From positions 13,186,754-13,250,753 of the forward strand of contig CM055892.1 in assembly GCA_029582165.1 (NCBI GenBank): 64,000 nt of DNA, read 5' to 3'. Position 1 is the first letter of the stretch. Each line of letters begins with the position of its first letter. The position numbers were made by a program, and so were the translations under genes. Below the pieces are notes generated by a model. The model searched no databases and had not been told where the DNA came from. It worked only from the letters and a program-made list of their open reading frames with translations. The stretch comes from Portulaca oleracea (lineage: Eukaryota > Streptophyta > Magnoliopsida > Caryophyllales > Portulacaceae). Positions 22,260 through 33,922 of this stretch are shown here, piece by piece.

Positions 22260-23581
22260 ATTCTACCCTTCTTAAAGGAAATTTCGTCCTCGAAACTTGT
22301 TAGATTATCTTGAAAAAGTTGTGGAAACCTCTTTTTCATGTCTTCTTCTGTCTTCCATGTCTCGAATTGGATGCCATGGGTGTCCCACAATACCTTAACT
22401 AGAGGGACAATCTTCTTTTTTAGCTGCTGGGATTCTCGACATAGGATGACCCTCGGCTCTTCTTGGCAAGTCAGCCCTTCGAGGTGAAGGTACAAGGTGT
22501 CATATCGAATAACATGGTGAGATTCATGAACATACTTCCTTAGTTGGGATACGTGGAAGGTATCGTGGATCCCTTGGAGATTCGGGGGCAGGGCTAGTTT
22601 ATAGGCCACCTTCCCCCTTTTCTTTAATATCTCAAACAACCCGATATATCGAGGGCTCAATTTCCCCTTTATTTTGAACCGTTGGACGCATTTTGTGAGC
22701 GAGACTTTGAGGAAGGCCTTAACCCCTTCTTCAAACTCCAAGGGTCGATGTCGCCGATTTGTGTAATTCTTTTGCCTAGCCTGAGTTGTCTCTAGCTTCT
22801 TTTGGATGACCTGAGTTTTTGTTATCATTTCTTGCACCAGTTCAGGACCTATAAGATGGGTTTCTATTAAATAGTTCCAGCTAAGGGGTGTCCAACATAT
22901 CCTACCACAGAGAGCCTCATAGGGGGCCATTCCCATGGATGCCTGATAGCTATTGTTATAGTAGAATTTTGCCAAAGGCAGGGAGTCTTCCTATTTCTAG
23001 TTAAATTCCGACGCACATGCCCTTAGCAAATCTTCTAGAACTTGGTCGGTGCGCTTTGTCTGCCCATCTGTCTAGGGGTGGTAGACGCTGCTGAAACGCA
23101 GCTTGGTGCCCAGGGCTTTGTGGAGCTTCTGCCAAAATCTGAACATAAACCTTACATCCCTGTCGGATATTATGCTCGTGGGTACCCCATGCAGCCGCAC
23201 AATTTCTTTCACAAAAACCTCGGCTAGTCGTTTTGCTCCCCATCCTTCCTGTACGGGTATGAAACGGGCCAATTTTGTTAACCTGACTATGATTACCTAG
23301 ATAGTGTTGTTATGATTTGCAATTGGGGGAAGTCCTACTATGAAATCCATGGAAACGCTATCCCACTTCCATGTGGGGATTTCTAGGGGCTGCAGTTCAG
23401 CGGGCGGTCTTTGGTGCTCTACTTTTACTTGTTGGCGGGTGAGACATTTACTCACATAGTCCGTGATGTTCCTCTTAATCCCTTCCCACCAGAAGTACCT
23501 TCTCAGGTCCTGGTACATTTTGGTTCCTCCTAGGTGTATGGCATATTTGGTGCAATATATATGATAAGTATTCATACCCAT
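22229..23581 (-). pseudogene. Ty3/Gypsy (chromovirus-type) integrase, 5'-truncated
   Basis: One continuous minus-strand frame interrupted only by in-frame stops. Order: zinc-binding region HLGGTKMYQDLRRYFWW with CLTRQQ (the second Cys of the expected CxxC is Arg); catalytic core WDSVSMDFIVGLP (first Asp), SIISDRDVRF (second Asp), TDGQTKRTDQVLED (third acidic region, Glu expected in GQTERT-type motif); then AKFYYNNSYQASMGMAPYEAL; and a C-terminal region LSPRYIGLFEILKKRGKVAYKLALP with FHVSQLRKYV. A C-terminal segment QLKKKIVPLVKVLWDTHGIQFETWKTEEDM resembles a chromodomain. The stops (TAG near 23295, 23070 and two near 22985) replace expected Trp or Gln codons. RT, protease and gag are missing; homology ends near 23583. 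Confidence 0.85.
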
Positions 23582-23582
23582 G

Positions 23583-24847
23583 TATGATTATAAGTTATTT
23601 AAATATATATTATGTTATATATTTTTATTAGCACTTATGCAAGTATGCGTTAATAAAATGTCTTGGTTGATCTAAGTTTCAAGTATGCTAGTGTGCATGT
23701 CAAATTATCAATCAATCATATTATATAAACTTTTATTTATGTTTGAGGCATGACAAAAGTAATCATATGACGCTAATTAAATACTTGTGTTAACTTTGCT
23801 TAAAGTATGAGATCAAGTTAATTCATATGATTGTATTGCGCGAATAAGTTGGCTATGACATATTTTCCTATTATTAAGATACGGATAAGGTATTTTGTTC
23901 ATATGAAGTACAAGTAGAAATGTCTATTTCTAGCTTGCCATGGTAGTAATTAAGTTTTGTCACGCACAATAATGCTTCAATAAGTTTATCATAGCCTAGT
24001 AAGAAATAATGATGGTTTATGTGATTATTATAAGCATAATGGCTATGAGTGTGTCATAAGTGAGATTGACACAAGTTTATAAGTGCTTTATGTACTTTGC
24101 AAGCTTCTCATGTTCAATGACCTTGTTATGACCAAGATGATTTTGTTATTAAGTGTTTACTTTGTAATACATGATGTTTCTTCATGAAATAAGTAAATGT
24201 TTATGGGAAGGTTCATACTTTGTATCATGTGTATGCTAATATATGTGGCTTGCATATTGATGCATATGATTAAGGCTTATCAAGTATATGTTTATGTAAG
24301 ATGTAAGGATAATCATAACTCAATGTATTCATGTGTTTAAGTTGAATTCATGTACTTGATTTTACCGCCACTTTATTAGATTATAAGTATTCATTTATGA
24401 ATTTAAGTAGTATGTATCTACTATAAGATCAGTAGCATAATGTATGCATGTTGGACTACGTGCATTATCATATATTTTGAACGCATGATGCTTACCTAAG
24501 TTCATGCGCTATAAAAATGGATGATCATAGCTTCATTTGCTAATAGTCTATTAATTAAGTTTGCACACTTGATATGCATGATTCAATCATTTTTGCTACA
24601 AAGGTGTATATAGCTCTCATATACGTCCACCTTTTAGTGATTTGTTAATGAATTAAGATTATGAGTAAGAGTGACATACAAGACGAATGGCTATGAGTTC
24701 CACGGTTTAGTACTTAAAAAGTGGATCTAATCATGTATAAGGAGATATGACCCCAATTAGAATGATGTTTCATCATGTGAGAAAAGGTCATATAACTATA
24801 ATATGATCATTCAAGATCATGGAGGTTCATCATCACCTACCCAATAT
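23583..24847. other. AT-rich host sequence, possibly LTR-element interior
   Basis: No gene. The sequence adjoins the truncated Gypsy integrase and has the same character as 26237-26740 and 30001-30973, so all three may be one non-coding retroelement interior split by later insertions. Confidence 0.4.
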
Positions 24848-26233
24848 CACTACAAGAAGGTCTAAAAAATAAGATCGTTGTGAACGGTCTTAGTTAGGCT
24901 TGAACGGTCGCGCCACAGGACGCGCGACCGTTCATTTACGGCCGTTCACGATGGTCGCGTCTGAAGGGTCGTTTGAGGGGTCGAGCGACTGTTCATGAAC
25001 GGTCGCTAATTTGCGACCGTTCATGAACGGTCACAAAATTTTGCGACCGTTCAATTGAACGGTCACAAAATTTTTGAATTATTTTTTTTACAATCAAAAT
25101 TACTCGGAAAAATAACCCAATTACAATCCAACCCAGAAATTGAAACTAGATCCAGAACAAGGGAGAAGGGAAAAATGAACATGAATCAAGTAATCAAAAT
25201 ATTAAACCCAGAAACTTGAACATGAACATAAATCGAATAAAACATCCACAGAAAATCAAGACAAACCAAGAAATTAAGCAAATAAGAAACAAGAAACGAG
25301 GAACAATCAACCTAGAAAATGTATTAAACTTTTGAAAGTATCAAAATTCAGATCTGATTAAGACAAACCCAGAAATTGAAACTAGATCCAGAACAAGGGA
25401 GAAGGGAAAAATGAACATGAATCAAGTAACCAAACATATTAAACCCAGAAACTTGAACATGAACATAAAAAATCGAATAAAACATCCGCATAAAATCAAG
25501 ACAACCCCAGAAATTAAGTAAATAAGAAACAAGAAACGAGGAACAATCAACCTAGAGAATGTATTAAACTTTTGAAAGTATCAAAATTCAAATCTGATTA
25601 CATGAACTTAAGATCCCAGATTACAAGATTTTAAACAAAAAAAAATCTAAATTAAACATGCGAAATTAAATTTAATCTAAACCTTAAACCTAAAAATGAA
25701 ATCTTTCACACCGTCTACACCTTCTTCGGCTTCTCTACTCCCTTTTTATAATTGAATTGCTCAATTCTTCCACAAAGCTCGACTGTTTGATCTCTTCCCT
25801 TGAATATTTAGATGGAGGCTCTCGATCTTGCTACTTTTGTGTTACATGTCGGGCTTCATGTGACGAGAAAGAGAATGTGATGGAGATGGGTTTGAGTGTT
25901 TAGGGGAATGGAGAAGAGAAGAGTGAGAAAGAGAGGGAATCGGTGAGATGAGGGAGAATTGAGAAAGAGAAAGATAAGGAAATTAGGGAATAGGAAGGGG
26001 CAGTTTCGATCTGACATTTAATAACAAACGCGCGACCGTTTAATTTTGAACGGTCGTAAAATTGAACGGTCACAAATTTTACGATTCAAAATTTATGACC
26101 GTTGAATTGAACGGTCACAAAATTTGTGATCGTTCAATTGAACGGTGACAAATGTACGGTCCCCCGAAAAAAATGCAATCGTTCATTGAACAGTCACAAC
26201 GGACGGTCGCATCTGAGCGTCCATCTTGTAGTG
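24848..26233. mobile_element. Non-autonomous CACTA (En/Spm) element
   Basis: Starts CACTACAAGAAGGTCT and ends CCATCTTGTAGTG, with a perfect TAT target duplication (24845-24847, 26234-26236). Both ends carry clusters of the sub-terminal motif TGAACGGTCG/CGACCGTTCA in both orientations, as in CACTA elements where transposase binds. The 1386-bp element has no transposase and must be mobilised in trans. Confidence 0.95.
25128..25600. repeat. ~240-bp tandem duplication inside the CACTA element
   Basis: A unit beginning CCCAGAAATTGAAACTAGATCC occurs at about 25128 and again at about 25368, each ending near TCAAAATTCA(G/A)ATCTGATTA. The copies differ at only a few positions. Confidence 0.85.
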
Positions 26234-26236
26234 TAT

Positions 26237-26740
26237 TAAGATGTGTAATAGCTTAATTACAATATTTAAGTTTGTAACAAATGATTAAAAGTGTAATGGT
26301 TTAAGTTACACACAAGATGTAATTCTAATTTACATGAAACTTAAGTGGTTCTTCAAGTTTAAGATGCAAGATATTTCTTTCATGGGAAACCAAATGTCAT
26401 TTTGATTCGTACAAAGGTATAATTATAAATCCAAAAGTTATTTGTATGTACTTATGCAAAGAACATGGAAAACCAAATATTATTTTGATTTATATGGTTG
26501 TTCTAAGACTATAAGTTATAACTATGTAATCCAAAGTATTTGGATAAAGATATAGTTATAAGGAAGATAATAGGGAAAATCAAAAGAAGTTTTGATCTTA
26601 TAAGCATTCCTCTTAAGGTAACTATGCAAGTAGTCCAAAGTACTTGGACAAGGTTATAATTATGTTATTAAGAGGTCTTTGTAAGGATTATGAGAATTGT
26701 TCATGCTATTTGGATAAGGTTATAATCAAGTTATGAGTTT
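26237..26740. other. AT-rich host sequence between CACTA and LINE
   Basis: No gene. Loosely repeated phrases such as AAGTA(C/T)TTGGA(C/T)AA and GGTTATAAT(C/T)A recur through it. The last 19 bases are the target site of the LINE-like insertion. Confidence 0.45.
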
Positions 26741-26764
26741 GGATTCTATCATATTATTTTTCCA

Positions 26765-28195
26765 ATGGAGAGAGAAAGTGAGGAGAGAGAGAGTGTGGGG
26801 AGAGTTTCGGGAAGAAGGGACGCCAGCAGATCCACCACCATATTCATCGGCAATCTACCCAAGAAGCTAGACAAGTATGGCCTTGGAGGTATCTTTAAAA
26901 GATTTGCCAACATCAAATCTTCAATCATCATCAACCGAAGGTCTTCAAATTCAAACTTTGGGTTTATTAAAGTCTGGAGTCATCTGGATGCCAAGAACTG
27001 CATCAACCAACTTAATAGAACATTGATCCGTGGCAATAGGATCATTGTCGACTAGGCTAAGGAAAAATCAAATTGGAACAAGAAGAGGTTTCAAATTTGG
27101 GTTCCAAAACCTAAGCGAAGTAACGATGATGTCAATGCAAATTACAGGGTTTCTGGTGTTACCAATGAGGACTTTACAGAGTGGCTTTTAAGGAGTTTGG
27201 TATGCACCTCATATACCCCCAGAGATCTGGATGCATTAGCTTATCTTAACAAAGACAACTACGGTCCGATTTCAAAAATCACTGCCCTTAGTGGTGTGAA
27301 ATTCATTCTGACTTTTGCATCCTTTCAAGAGATGAATGATGCACTAGCTAATCCTCTAGAATTGAATGATTGGTTCATTGATATTAAGCATTGGTCAGTT
27401 TATGAGACTTCTGAGTCGAGAAGAGTTTGGGTGGACATAATCGGAGTTCCACCCCATGGTTGGGTTTGGGAGAATTTCAAGAAGTGTGTTCATTTGTGGG
27501 GCAAGTTGCTGTCTCTTGCAAGATCCATTTCCTCTTCGAATCAGTTTGAAGATATGAGGACTTTAATTCAAATTGAGGTGTTTTTGAAACTAGAGGGTAA
27601 AGTGGTGCTAGATATCCAAAACTGTGCTTTTAAAGTTTTTATTCGGGAAGTCACCTCCCATCTCATTCCTCCTTCTATGGTGTACGATCATGGTCCTAAT
27701 GAAGTAGTTGAGCCAATTTATTCTAGTGAAAGTGATGAAAGCAAGCAGGAGAATGATGATGATCTTCAAGACAAAGATGTTAATTGTTCATTGGATGATG
27801 CAATTCAAAGTCATACAAGCATGCCGAGGTTTCAGCGTCAATATAGAGCTGAAGGAAGTCAGAGGGATGGTTCTTTAGGGCTTGAGGCAGTTGAAGAGCC
27901 TAAGATTGCAATCAATTTGTCACTAACTAGTGTTGCTGTTAACAATGATCAACAACTAGTTAATATGACTGTCGCTTTGGGAAGTGATGTTGCGATGGGA
28001 GTTGAAAAATCTGTTGAGATTTTGAATGACTCCAATCATCTTCGAGAACTGGAACCATCTAATCATGATGTTCTTCCCAGTTCTCAGAATTCTGAAAATG
28101 AGCGCTCTCTCTCATCAGATTGTGAATCGATTATGAATGCTAGAGCATACATCGCTGAAAAACAATCAAATTTGGTGAAGAATCTGGGTTTATGA
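26765..28195 (+). CDS. LINE ORF1-type protein: RRM + DUF4283 (one internal stop)
   Basis: About 476 codons in one frame with a single in-frame TAG at 27053-27055, where a Trp codon would fit. Residues ~25-95 form an RNA-recognition motif: RNP2 is IFIGNL, in TTIFIGNLPKKLDKYGLGGIF, and RNP1-like is FGFIKVW. After a basic linker, a DUF4283-type domain follows: DFTEWLLRSLVC, GVKFILTFASFQEM, WFIDIKHWSVYETSESRRVWVDI, GVPPHGWVWENF and IEVFLKLEGKVVLDIQN. The C-terminal third is acidic and low-complexity. In plant L1 LINEs such ORF1 proteins bind RNA of the retrotransposition particle. No ORF2 follows. It may be non-functional because of the stop. Confidence 0.8.
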
Positions 28196-29970
28196 GGGCC
28201 AAGAGAAATACCAATCCCAGAAAATATCTTGAAGACAAGCTCTCTTCAAGAAAAAGAAAGAAGGCAAAGGAAAGTGCAAGGAGAAAGAAGGCATTACCAG
28301 TGTCTTCTGCTTCACTTTCTTTCTGAAAGTGTGGCTTCTTTTGTTGGAGATTGGTTAGCTGCAAGCCTTGGGCTGTGGTATTCAGAAGTATATCGAATCA
28401 GTTGCTTAGTAGCCTTTTCTCTGTGGGAGCTGTGTTCTTTTGTCAGCTATGAATTGATCTGTTCTGATTTGTGTGATGAGGAGGTTTAAGTTGATCTGAA
28501 AGTTGGTAATTCAAACTGAGGTCAGGGTTGGATTGTTTTCCTTGGTAGTGAATCGATTCTCTGAAAGATTATTGGTGTGATTACTCAGCTGGATTGGTGT
28601 GGTGTGTATCTATGTACTATTTTGGTCTAATTTGTTTTCCTGCTCTTTGTGTTCGAAGACATGCAAAGTTGGGCAATTTTGTGAAGTTATTACTGTTGGT
28701 TTCAAGTCAATTGGCATAGCAAGTTCTGAACTTTTCTTAGTGGTGCTTTGCTTCGTTTGGTGTCACTGGTTCAAGAAAAGAGCATACTGAGGCCATTTCC
28801 CCTCTTTCCATTGAGGGGGAGACTATGCGTGATTGATGTGTTGCACATGGAGTGTGTGGGTCTTCAATGCGAAGGAATAGGAAATTTCTTAAATTCAGTC
28901 TTGAAGCTGGAGGGTTTTGTCTAATTGATGCGTTTGGGATAAAGGAAAATTTCTTCTGAAAGCAAGGATTAGGAAGTTAGAGTTTGGTTTGGTTACTGTC
29001 TGATTGATGTGCACATGGAGTCTCTGTCTCAATCTTTTATTGCTGAAGGGTGGTCTTAATGTGAATGGGATGCTTATTAGGCGTGGGTTAAAGTGTGGTT
29101 ATCTGCAAGTGTCTTCTGATGTGTCAATTGCTTATGAAAATTTCAGTGGCTGTGAGGCTTAGTTAGTGAGTGGCTTTATGACATTTTTTATTTTTGATGG
29201 GGATGATTTCTGATGGGGATTCAACGTTGCTTCAAAATACATTGGCAGTTGTGGGTGTGTAGTAGGAGGTCAGCTTTGGTTTTAATTTGAGATAAAGTAT
29301 GGTATCGGGTGTGTGTCTTAATGTGCAAGACACTATTTCCTGTGGTTTGAAGGTCTTATTATGAAGTCCTGTGGGTCGAAGGTTTTGTTCTGTGTAACAG
29401 TGACTTGCTCCTCTTTTGCACAGCTCATATGGTCTGAAATTATGCAAAATGTGGGACTAGTGATGCAGCAGCAGCTGCCCTTAAAAGTTATCTTTGATCA
29501 AATGGGTAGGAGGATGAGAGCTTATGGAAAAACTTCTCATCTTCCCTTGAGGGTGAGGATATATAGATTTGGAATTTGTGATGGATGTTGGGGGAAAAAC
29601 TGAATCATGGTTTTGGGTTGGCACCTTCTTTGTTGTTGTTTTCAAAATGCAGTGGCCTTTTGGATTAGCATGACAGAAGCAATGATTTGGTGTGGCATTA
29701 TGGCATTTGAAGGTTCTGCTCTTGGTCTTTGAAGTGGAAGGAGTCACACAATTTTTAGAAAGTCAACTGGCCATAATCTTTTAGTAAATGTCTCATTTGT
29801 ATCTTTCTTATCTGTAATGTTGTTGCAGTTTCTTCGTTTGTTTGTCTCTGTCGTAGGTGGGTGGTGTGGTGTCTTTATCTTGGCAAACACAATCTGATTT
29901 GTATGTCCCTTGTGTGTTCTTATCACACTTTGGTTGTGATGAATTAAAGGGCTCTAGTAGCCATAACTTA
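28196..29970 (+). other. 3' non-coding region of the ORF1-only LINE
   Basis: GT-rich sequence on the plus strand without long frames. No L1 endonuclease (no SWNCRG-like segment) or RT motif (no YADD-like box) was found in any frame. Confidence 0.6.
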
Positions 29971-30000
29971 TCAAAAAAAAATAATCAAGGTTATGAGTTT

Positions 30001-30973
30001 ATAAGATTTTGTAAGCATTACAAAAGAATGCATAGTTCAAAGGGTTGCCACGTACTAAATCATTGGTTTGTAAGTTCAATATGAACTCATATAAAGACAA
30101 TATTTAAATTTTATCAAATCCTATAATGTGATAGTTGAGTCGTATTATGACAAGGGATGAAATATTTCTTACCCAACCCTATAGTGTGCTAGTGTAATCA
30201 CAACTATGATTAAAGTAACAAATGTTAAGTTTAAGATATGATCATGATAAGTAAGGTCATGGAAAGATATCTATATATCTAGTGATCTAAAGTAAAGAGA
30301 GCGCTCAAAAGTATCATGATCAAATTCTTGCAAGGTCACAAGATTATCTAGTGATCCTTGATAATTGGGATGAGAGTAAAGCCCACTCATAAATTGTCAA
30401 ACAACGAAGCTCCAACTCACACTTGACATATGTGGTCAAGTCTTGAGTTCAATGGCCGACAACGTTGTAGGACTATTGGAGCATCAAATTCAAGTGATTC
30501 ATCCCAAAGGACAAGTGATGTTTAAGGACCATAATGACTAGGAGGTTTGAGTCTATGACTCATTAAGAGACTTTGAAATCTATAAGATGGGGAGCTCTAT
30601 TACGGGAGTGTAAAAGTCTGCCTATGGAATTTTTTTAAGCAAGGTTTGAGTTCTTTGCATATGGTAATGGACAAATGGTTGGTTATAAATAATGTCATTT
30701 TTTAAGCAAGGCTTTAGTTGAATGTGTGATATGTATCCAATTAGTCAAATAAGGTTGAAAAGATCAAAGTTTGTCTACTTTTACATTCAGACTAATTGTA
30801 ATTATGTACATTAAGTGAAAGTTCAAGTCGAGAGATACTTTCATGACGCATGTGAACTCCTTGATTTCTCGTGTGTTCAAGTTCTCTAGGTGGTGCCATG
30901 TATGGCGGGGGCAATCTTCCCCAAATGAGGATCCCATGCTATTTCAAGTGCAACTCTTGAAATTGCGGGGGAT
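30001..30973 (+). other. Probable LTR-element interior ending in a polypurine tract
   Basis: Non-coding AT-rich sequence whose last bases, AAATTGCGGGGGAT, look like a polypurine tract directly before the LTR at 30974. No coding frame was recognised. Confidence 0.45.
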
Positions 30974-31737
30974 TGTTGGAGTATTTCAAGAGTTAAGATG
31001 CTAAAGGGACCATGTTACAAGCTAAGGGTTGACCGGGAAGGTAAAAACAAGCTTAAAAGGTGAAATGGGCCCAACACGGACCATGTCAGGCATGGCACGG
31101 ACCGTGTTGGGATCTAGGGAGTTAGAAAAAGACTCTTTGGGTCAATAGGGACCGTGTTGCATCAGCACGGGTCGTGTTGCGGTTAACACGCACCGTTTTG
31201 GAGCCCATTTGAGTTCTTTTTTCAAATCCCTTGATTTTATCCTAGGCTTTAATTCGTAAGGGCATATTTTAGGATTATTCTTGACTAATATTCTCAGTCA
31301 ATATTAACCCTTTAATGATGGCCAAAACCCCATAGACAAAGCCCCAAAATCATGCTCTTTTGATTGTCAAGATTGAATGCTCCAAGTCCTATAAATAGTG
31401 GATGATTTTCACTCATCCAACACACCTCATCTTCTTCTTCCTTCTTCCTAGAGAGCTTCAACACAGCTCCTAAGGTGTTAAACTACAACAACTTTTTGAG
31501 AGTTTCTTGAGATATCTTGTACTTTGGTTACAAGAGGTTAGGTTTCACCCTTAAGTTTATTCACGGTTTTGTAAATAAGTCTCAAGGGAAGACGGGTTCG
31601 ACCCTCGACTCCTAGCTACCTTAGTGATCCCTCCTCTTATGCAAGTGATCCTATTACCCCATATTTCCAGTAGAACGAAAATGAACATCGTGGCCTAGAG
31701 GACCCACTATCCTAAAAGTGATTTTGCCTGAGCAACA
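30974..31737 (+). mobile_element. Orphan 3' LTR of a large LTR element
   Basis: Begins TGTTGGAGTATTTC after a polypurine tract and ends GAGCAACA, matching TGTTG/CAACA termini. It contains the TATA box CCTATAAATAGTGG at about 31389, followed by a CT-rich leader. Inner copies of AACACGG/CCGTGTT occur at 31070-31190. No matching 5' LTR was seen to the left, so the element is truncated, or the LTR lies outside recognition. Confidence 0.6.
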
Positions 31738-32484
31738 ATGCAAAATCTCTTATGGCGGCCGCTACTCAGGATTACACGATCTGATTAATCTCGTGCATTC
31801 TTGTTTAATCAGTTGAAGCTGAACGATAAAAAGTTGTGGATAAAATTGAAGATAAGAGAGGAAAGATGATTTGTTTGATGATGCAAAATTGGAGAAGAAT
31901 AGCAGAATTATAGGAAGAATGGAGAATATTACAAAGCAACCATTTGAAAAGGCACGACTAGAGGAATATGAAGTTAGTTCTGGAGACCACAAAATCAACC
32001 TCGGAAAAAAGGAAGTCTCGTAAAACAATGCACCGGAAAACTTAGTGAAAACAAAGCAAATACCAAGACAATTAAAGAGTTTTTTGCAAAAAATTTTAGG
32101 AACCAACCTCAAGCCCGACCCGACTAGATGGACGATGGCGGTGGCATGCACACGTGTGGTCCACCAAGCCCACCGTTGGTCCCTTTAATTCAAATATGAT
32201 AGGCAAGCTCTACTGTTTAAAGTAGACGAACTCCTCTTACTCTTTCCATTTGGGACAACTTACTCCCACTTCAAGAATAAGTTCCAAAAGAAAAAACCTC
32301 AAACTTTGAAGCTTAAATCCAACAACACATGCAGATATTCATTGAAACATTTGTTTTGGCTTTTCCCAAGCTATAGTATCAAGCTTTTTAAATAAAAAGA
32401 TCACAATGTATATCTTTAATCCTTAAAAACTAATGTAAAAGAGATAATTTTGTTGTGTTTTGCAGCTTGCTTACCCGCCGCATA
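31738..32484. other. Intergenic sequence, no gene recognised
   Basis: A 129-codon minus-strand frame (31762-32151) has no recognisable domain and is rich in Phe/Leu/Ser, as expected by chance. A GCGGCCGC octamer lies at about 31755. Confidence 0.4.
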
Positions 32485-32752
32485 CCTTGTAGCTTGTGTT
32501 CACATATGAATTTACTCTTTTACTATTGAATATGATATAATAACAAGCAACATACATGCCTTGTAGCTTATGCTCACACCCGAATTTATTCTTTACTCCT
32601 GAATATAATATAATAACAAACAACTTGCCTTGTAGCTTATTTCACACTCGAATTTACCATTTTGCCTTCGAATACAATATAATAATAAACGACTTGCTCT
32701 GTAGCTTATATTCACACTTGAATTTTCTGTTTTATTCTCGAATACAATAACT
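32485..32752. repeat. Four-copy ~70-bp tandem repeat
   Basis: Units start at about 32485, 32559, 32628 and 32697 (periods 74, 69, 69). Each has TTGTAGCTTAT...TTCACACTCGAATTT...GAATA(C/T)AATATAATAA. The copies are diverged and non-coding. Confidence 0.85.
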
Positions 32753-33903
32753 AAGGATCCTAATATCAATTGAAAATTATATTATTAGACCTATCAATTC
32801 AGATGAACCGGTTCAATATGGATTGTGTGTATATCTGGTTAAGGCTAATACAGGTCATGTGTATTTCATATTCAAGCAATTTTGACATTAAAATATGAGT
32901 CATGCGTATCTAGATTCAGGTAAACACTAATAGTTTTAATAATTTGAAATGTGGGATAGAGTAGGTGGATAAGATAGTATTTGGGAATGTAAATCACATC
33001 ATTTAAATATATGAATTTTAATATATATGTCATAATTTTTAATAAGGTATTCTGAGTAAGGCAAGTTACGTTAGTCACATTATTTATTAAATATATGAAT
33101 TTTTAAATATATATTATGTAAGGTAGGCAAGGAAGTATGAATAAGGTGGAAAAAAGTGAGATAAAGTAACTAAGAATGTGATATGTAAGATAAATTTATC
33201 ATACATCATAAAAGAATAGGCCGGGCATTAACCCATTCATAGGACGGGCCGGATAACTAGTAGTATTTAAAGTGGTTACGAATTCCACCTATGTAAATAT
33301 AACCCAAATAAATAATTATAAATTTTAATTTGTTATTTTAAAATTAAGCAAAAATAATAATCTGCAATTATAGTCTAATAAACAATTGTAGTATTAATTA
33401 CAAATTGCCATTATTGTTTGGAAAATTGGATTCTAATAATCTCTATTTTCACTTTTTATATGTCAATAATCCCTATTGTATTTTTGTATTCTGGTAATTC
33501 AAAACAAAAAAAAGTTGTATTTTGGGAGGACAACATTGAGTCAAGTGATGATAACTCGGTAGAAAACTGACATGTCAAACCTAGAAATTAGATAAGGAGG
33601 CTGGGCCCATGAACCCATATGGTCCAAACCCAATTAAAAGGTGTTGCCTATTTATTTAGTATTTCAAACTCAGACGGCTCATTATCTCATCTACCTTAAA
33701 AATAATTGGGACCATTGTGTAAGGTGGTCTTGGGACCACTGTGTAAAGTGGTCTTGGGACCACCGTCTACGTTCTGTGTCAAACACACTCCTGTCAATAG
33801 ACGTCAGCATTCCATCGAGTCACCGCCACTTAACTTGGTAGTATCTTATCAAAATACAACTTTATTTTCTTTAGGACCATAAAATATAAAAATAAAGTAA
33901 GCA
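32753..33903. other. AT-rich intergenic sequence
   Basis: No gene. A short 27-bp direct repeat of the type TGGGACCA(C/T)TGTGTAA(A/G)GTGGTCT lies at 33706-33770. Confidence 0.45.
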
Positions 33904-33922
33904 TTATTATTATATAAAAGTT

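Larger units (their letters stand above)
26741..29980 (+). mobile_element. ORF1-only LINE-like retroposon with target duplication
   Basis: A 3240-bp insertion bounded by a long target duplication, ATAATCAAG(G)TTATGAGTTT, at 26722-26740 and 29981-30000 (one base difference). It ends in CTTATC followed by eight As. The 5' part codes an RRM+DUF4283 ORF1 (26765-28195). The remaining 1.8 kb shows no endonuclease or reverse transcriptase motifs. A second, degraded relative lies at about 54730-57447. The duplication and A-tail indicate target-primed reverse transcription by another element's machinery. Confidence 0.85.

Noticed and set aside
24437..24470. ATGCA followed by TGTTGGAC as a possible 5' LTR start for the 30974 LTR
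   Set aside because: The match to the LTR stops after eight bases; taken as coincidence.
31750..31762. GCGGCCGC (NotI) site as a cloning artefact
   Set aside because: The flanking sequence is unlike vector and continuous with the locus; a single octamer is not evidence of contamination.
32485..32752. Regularly spaced repeats suggesting a CRISPR-like array
   Set aside because: The units are contiguous and diverge throughout with no unique spacers; plant nuclear DNA; it is a minisatellite.
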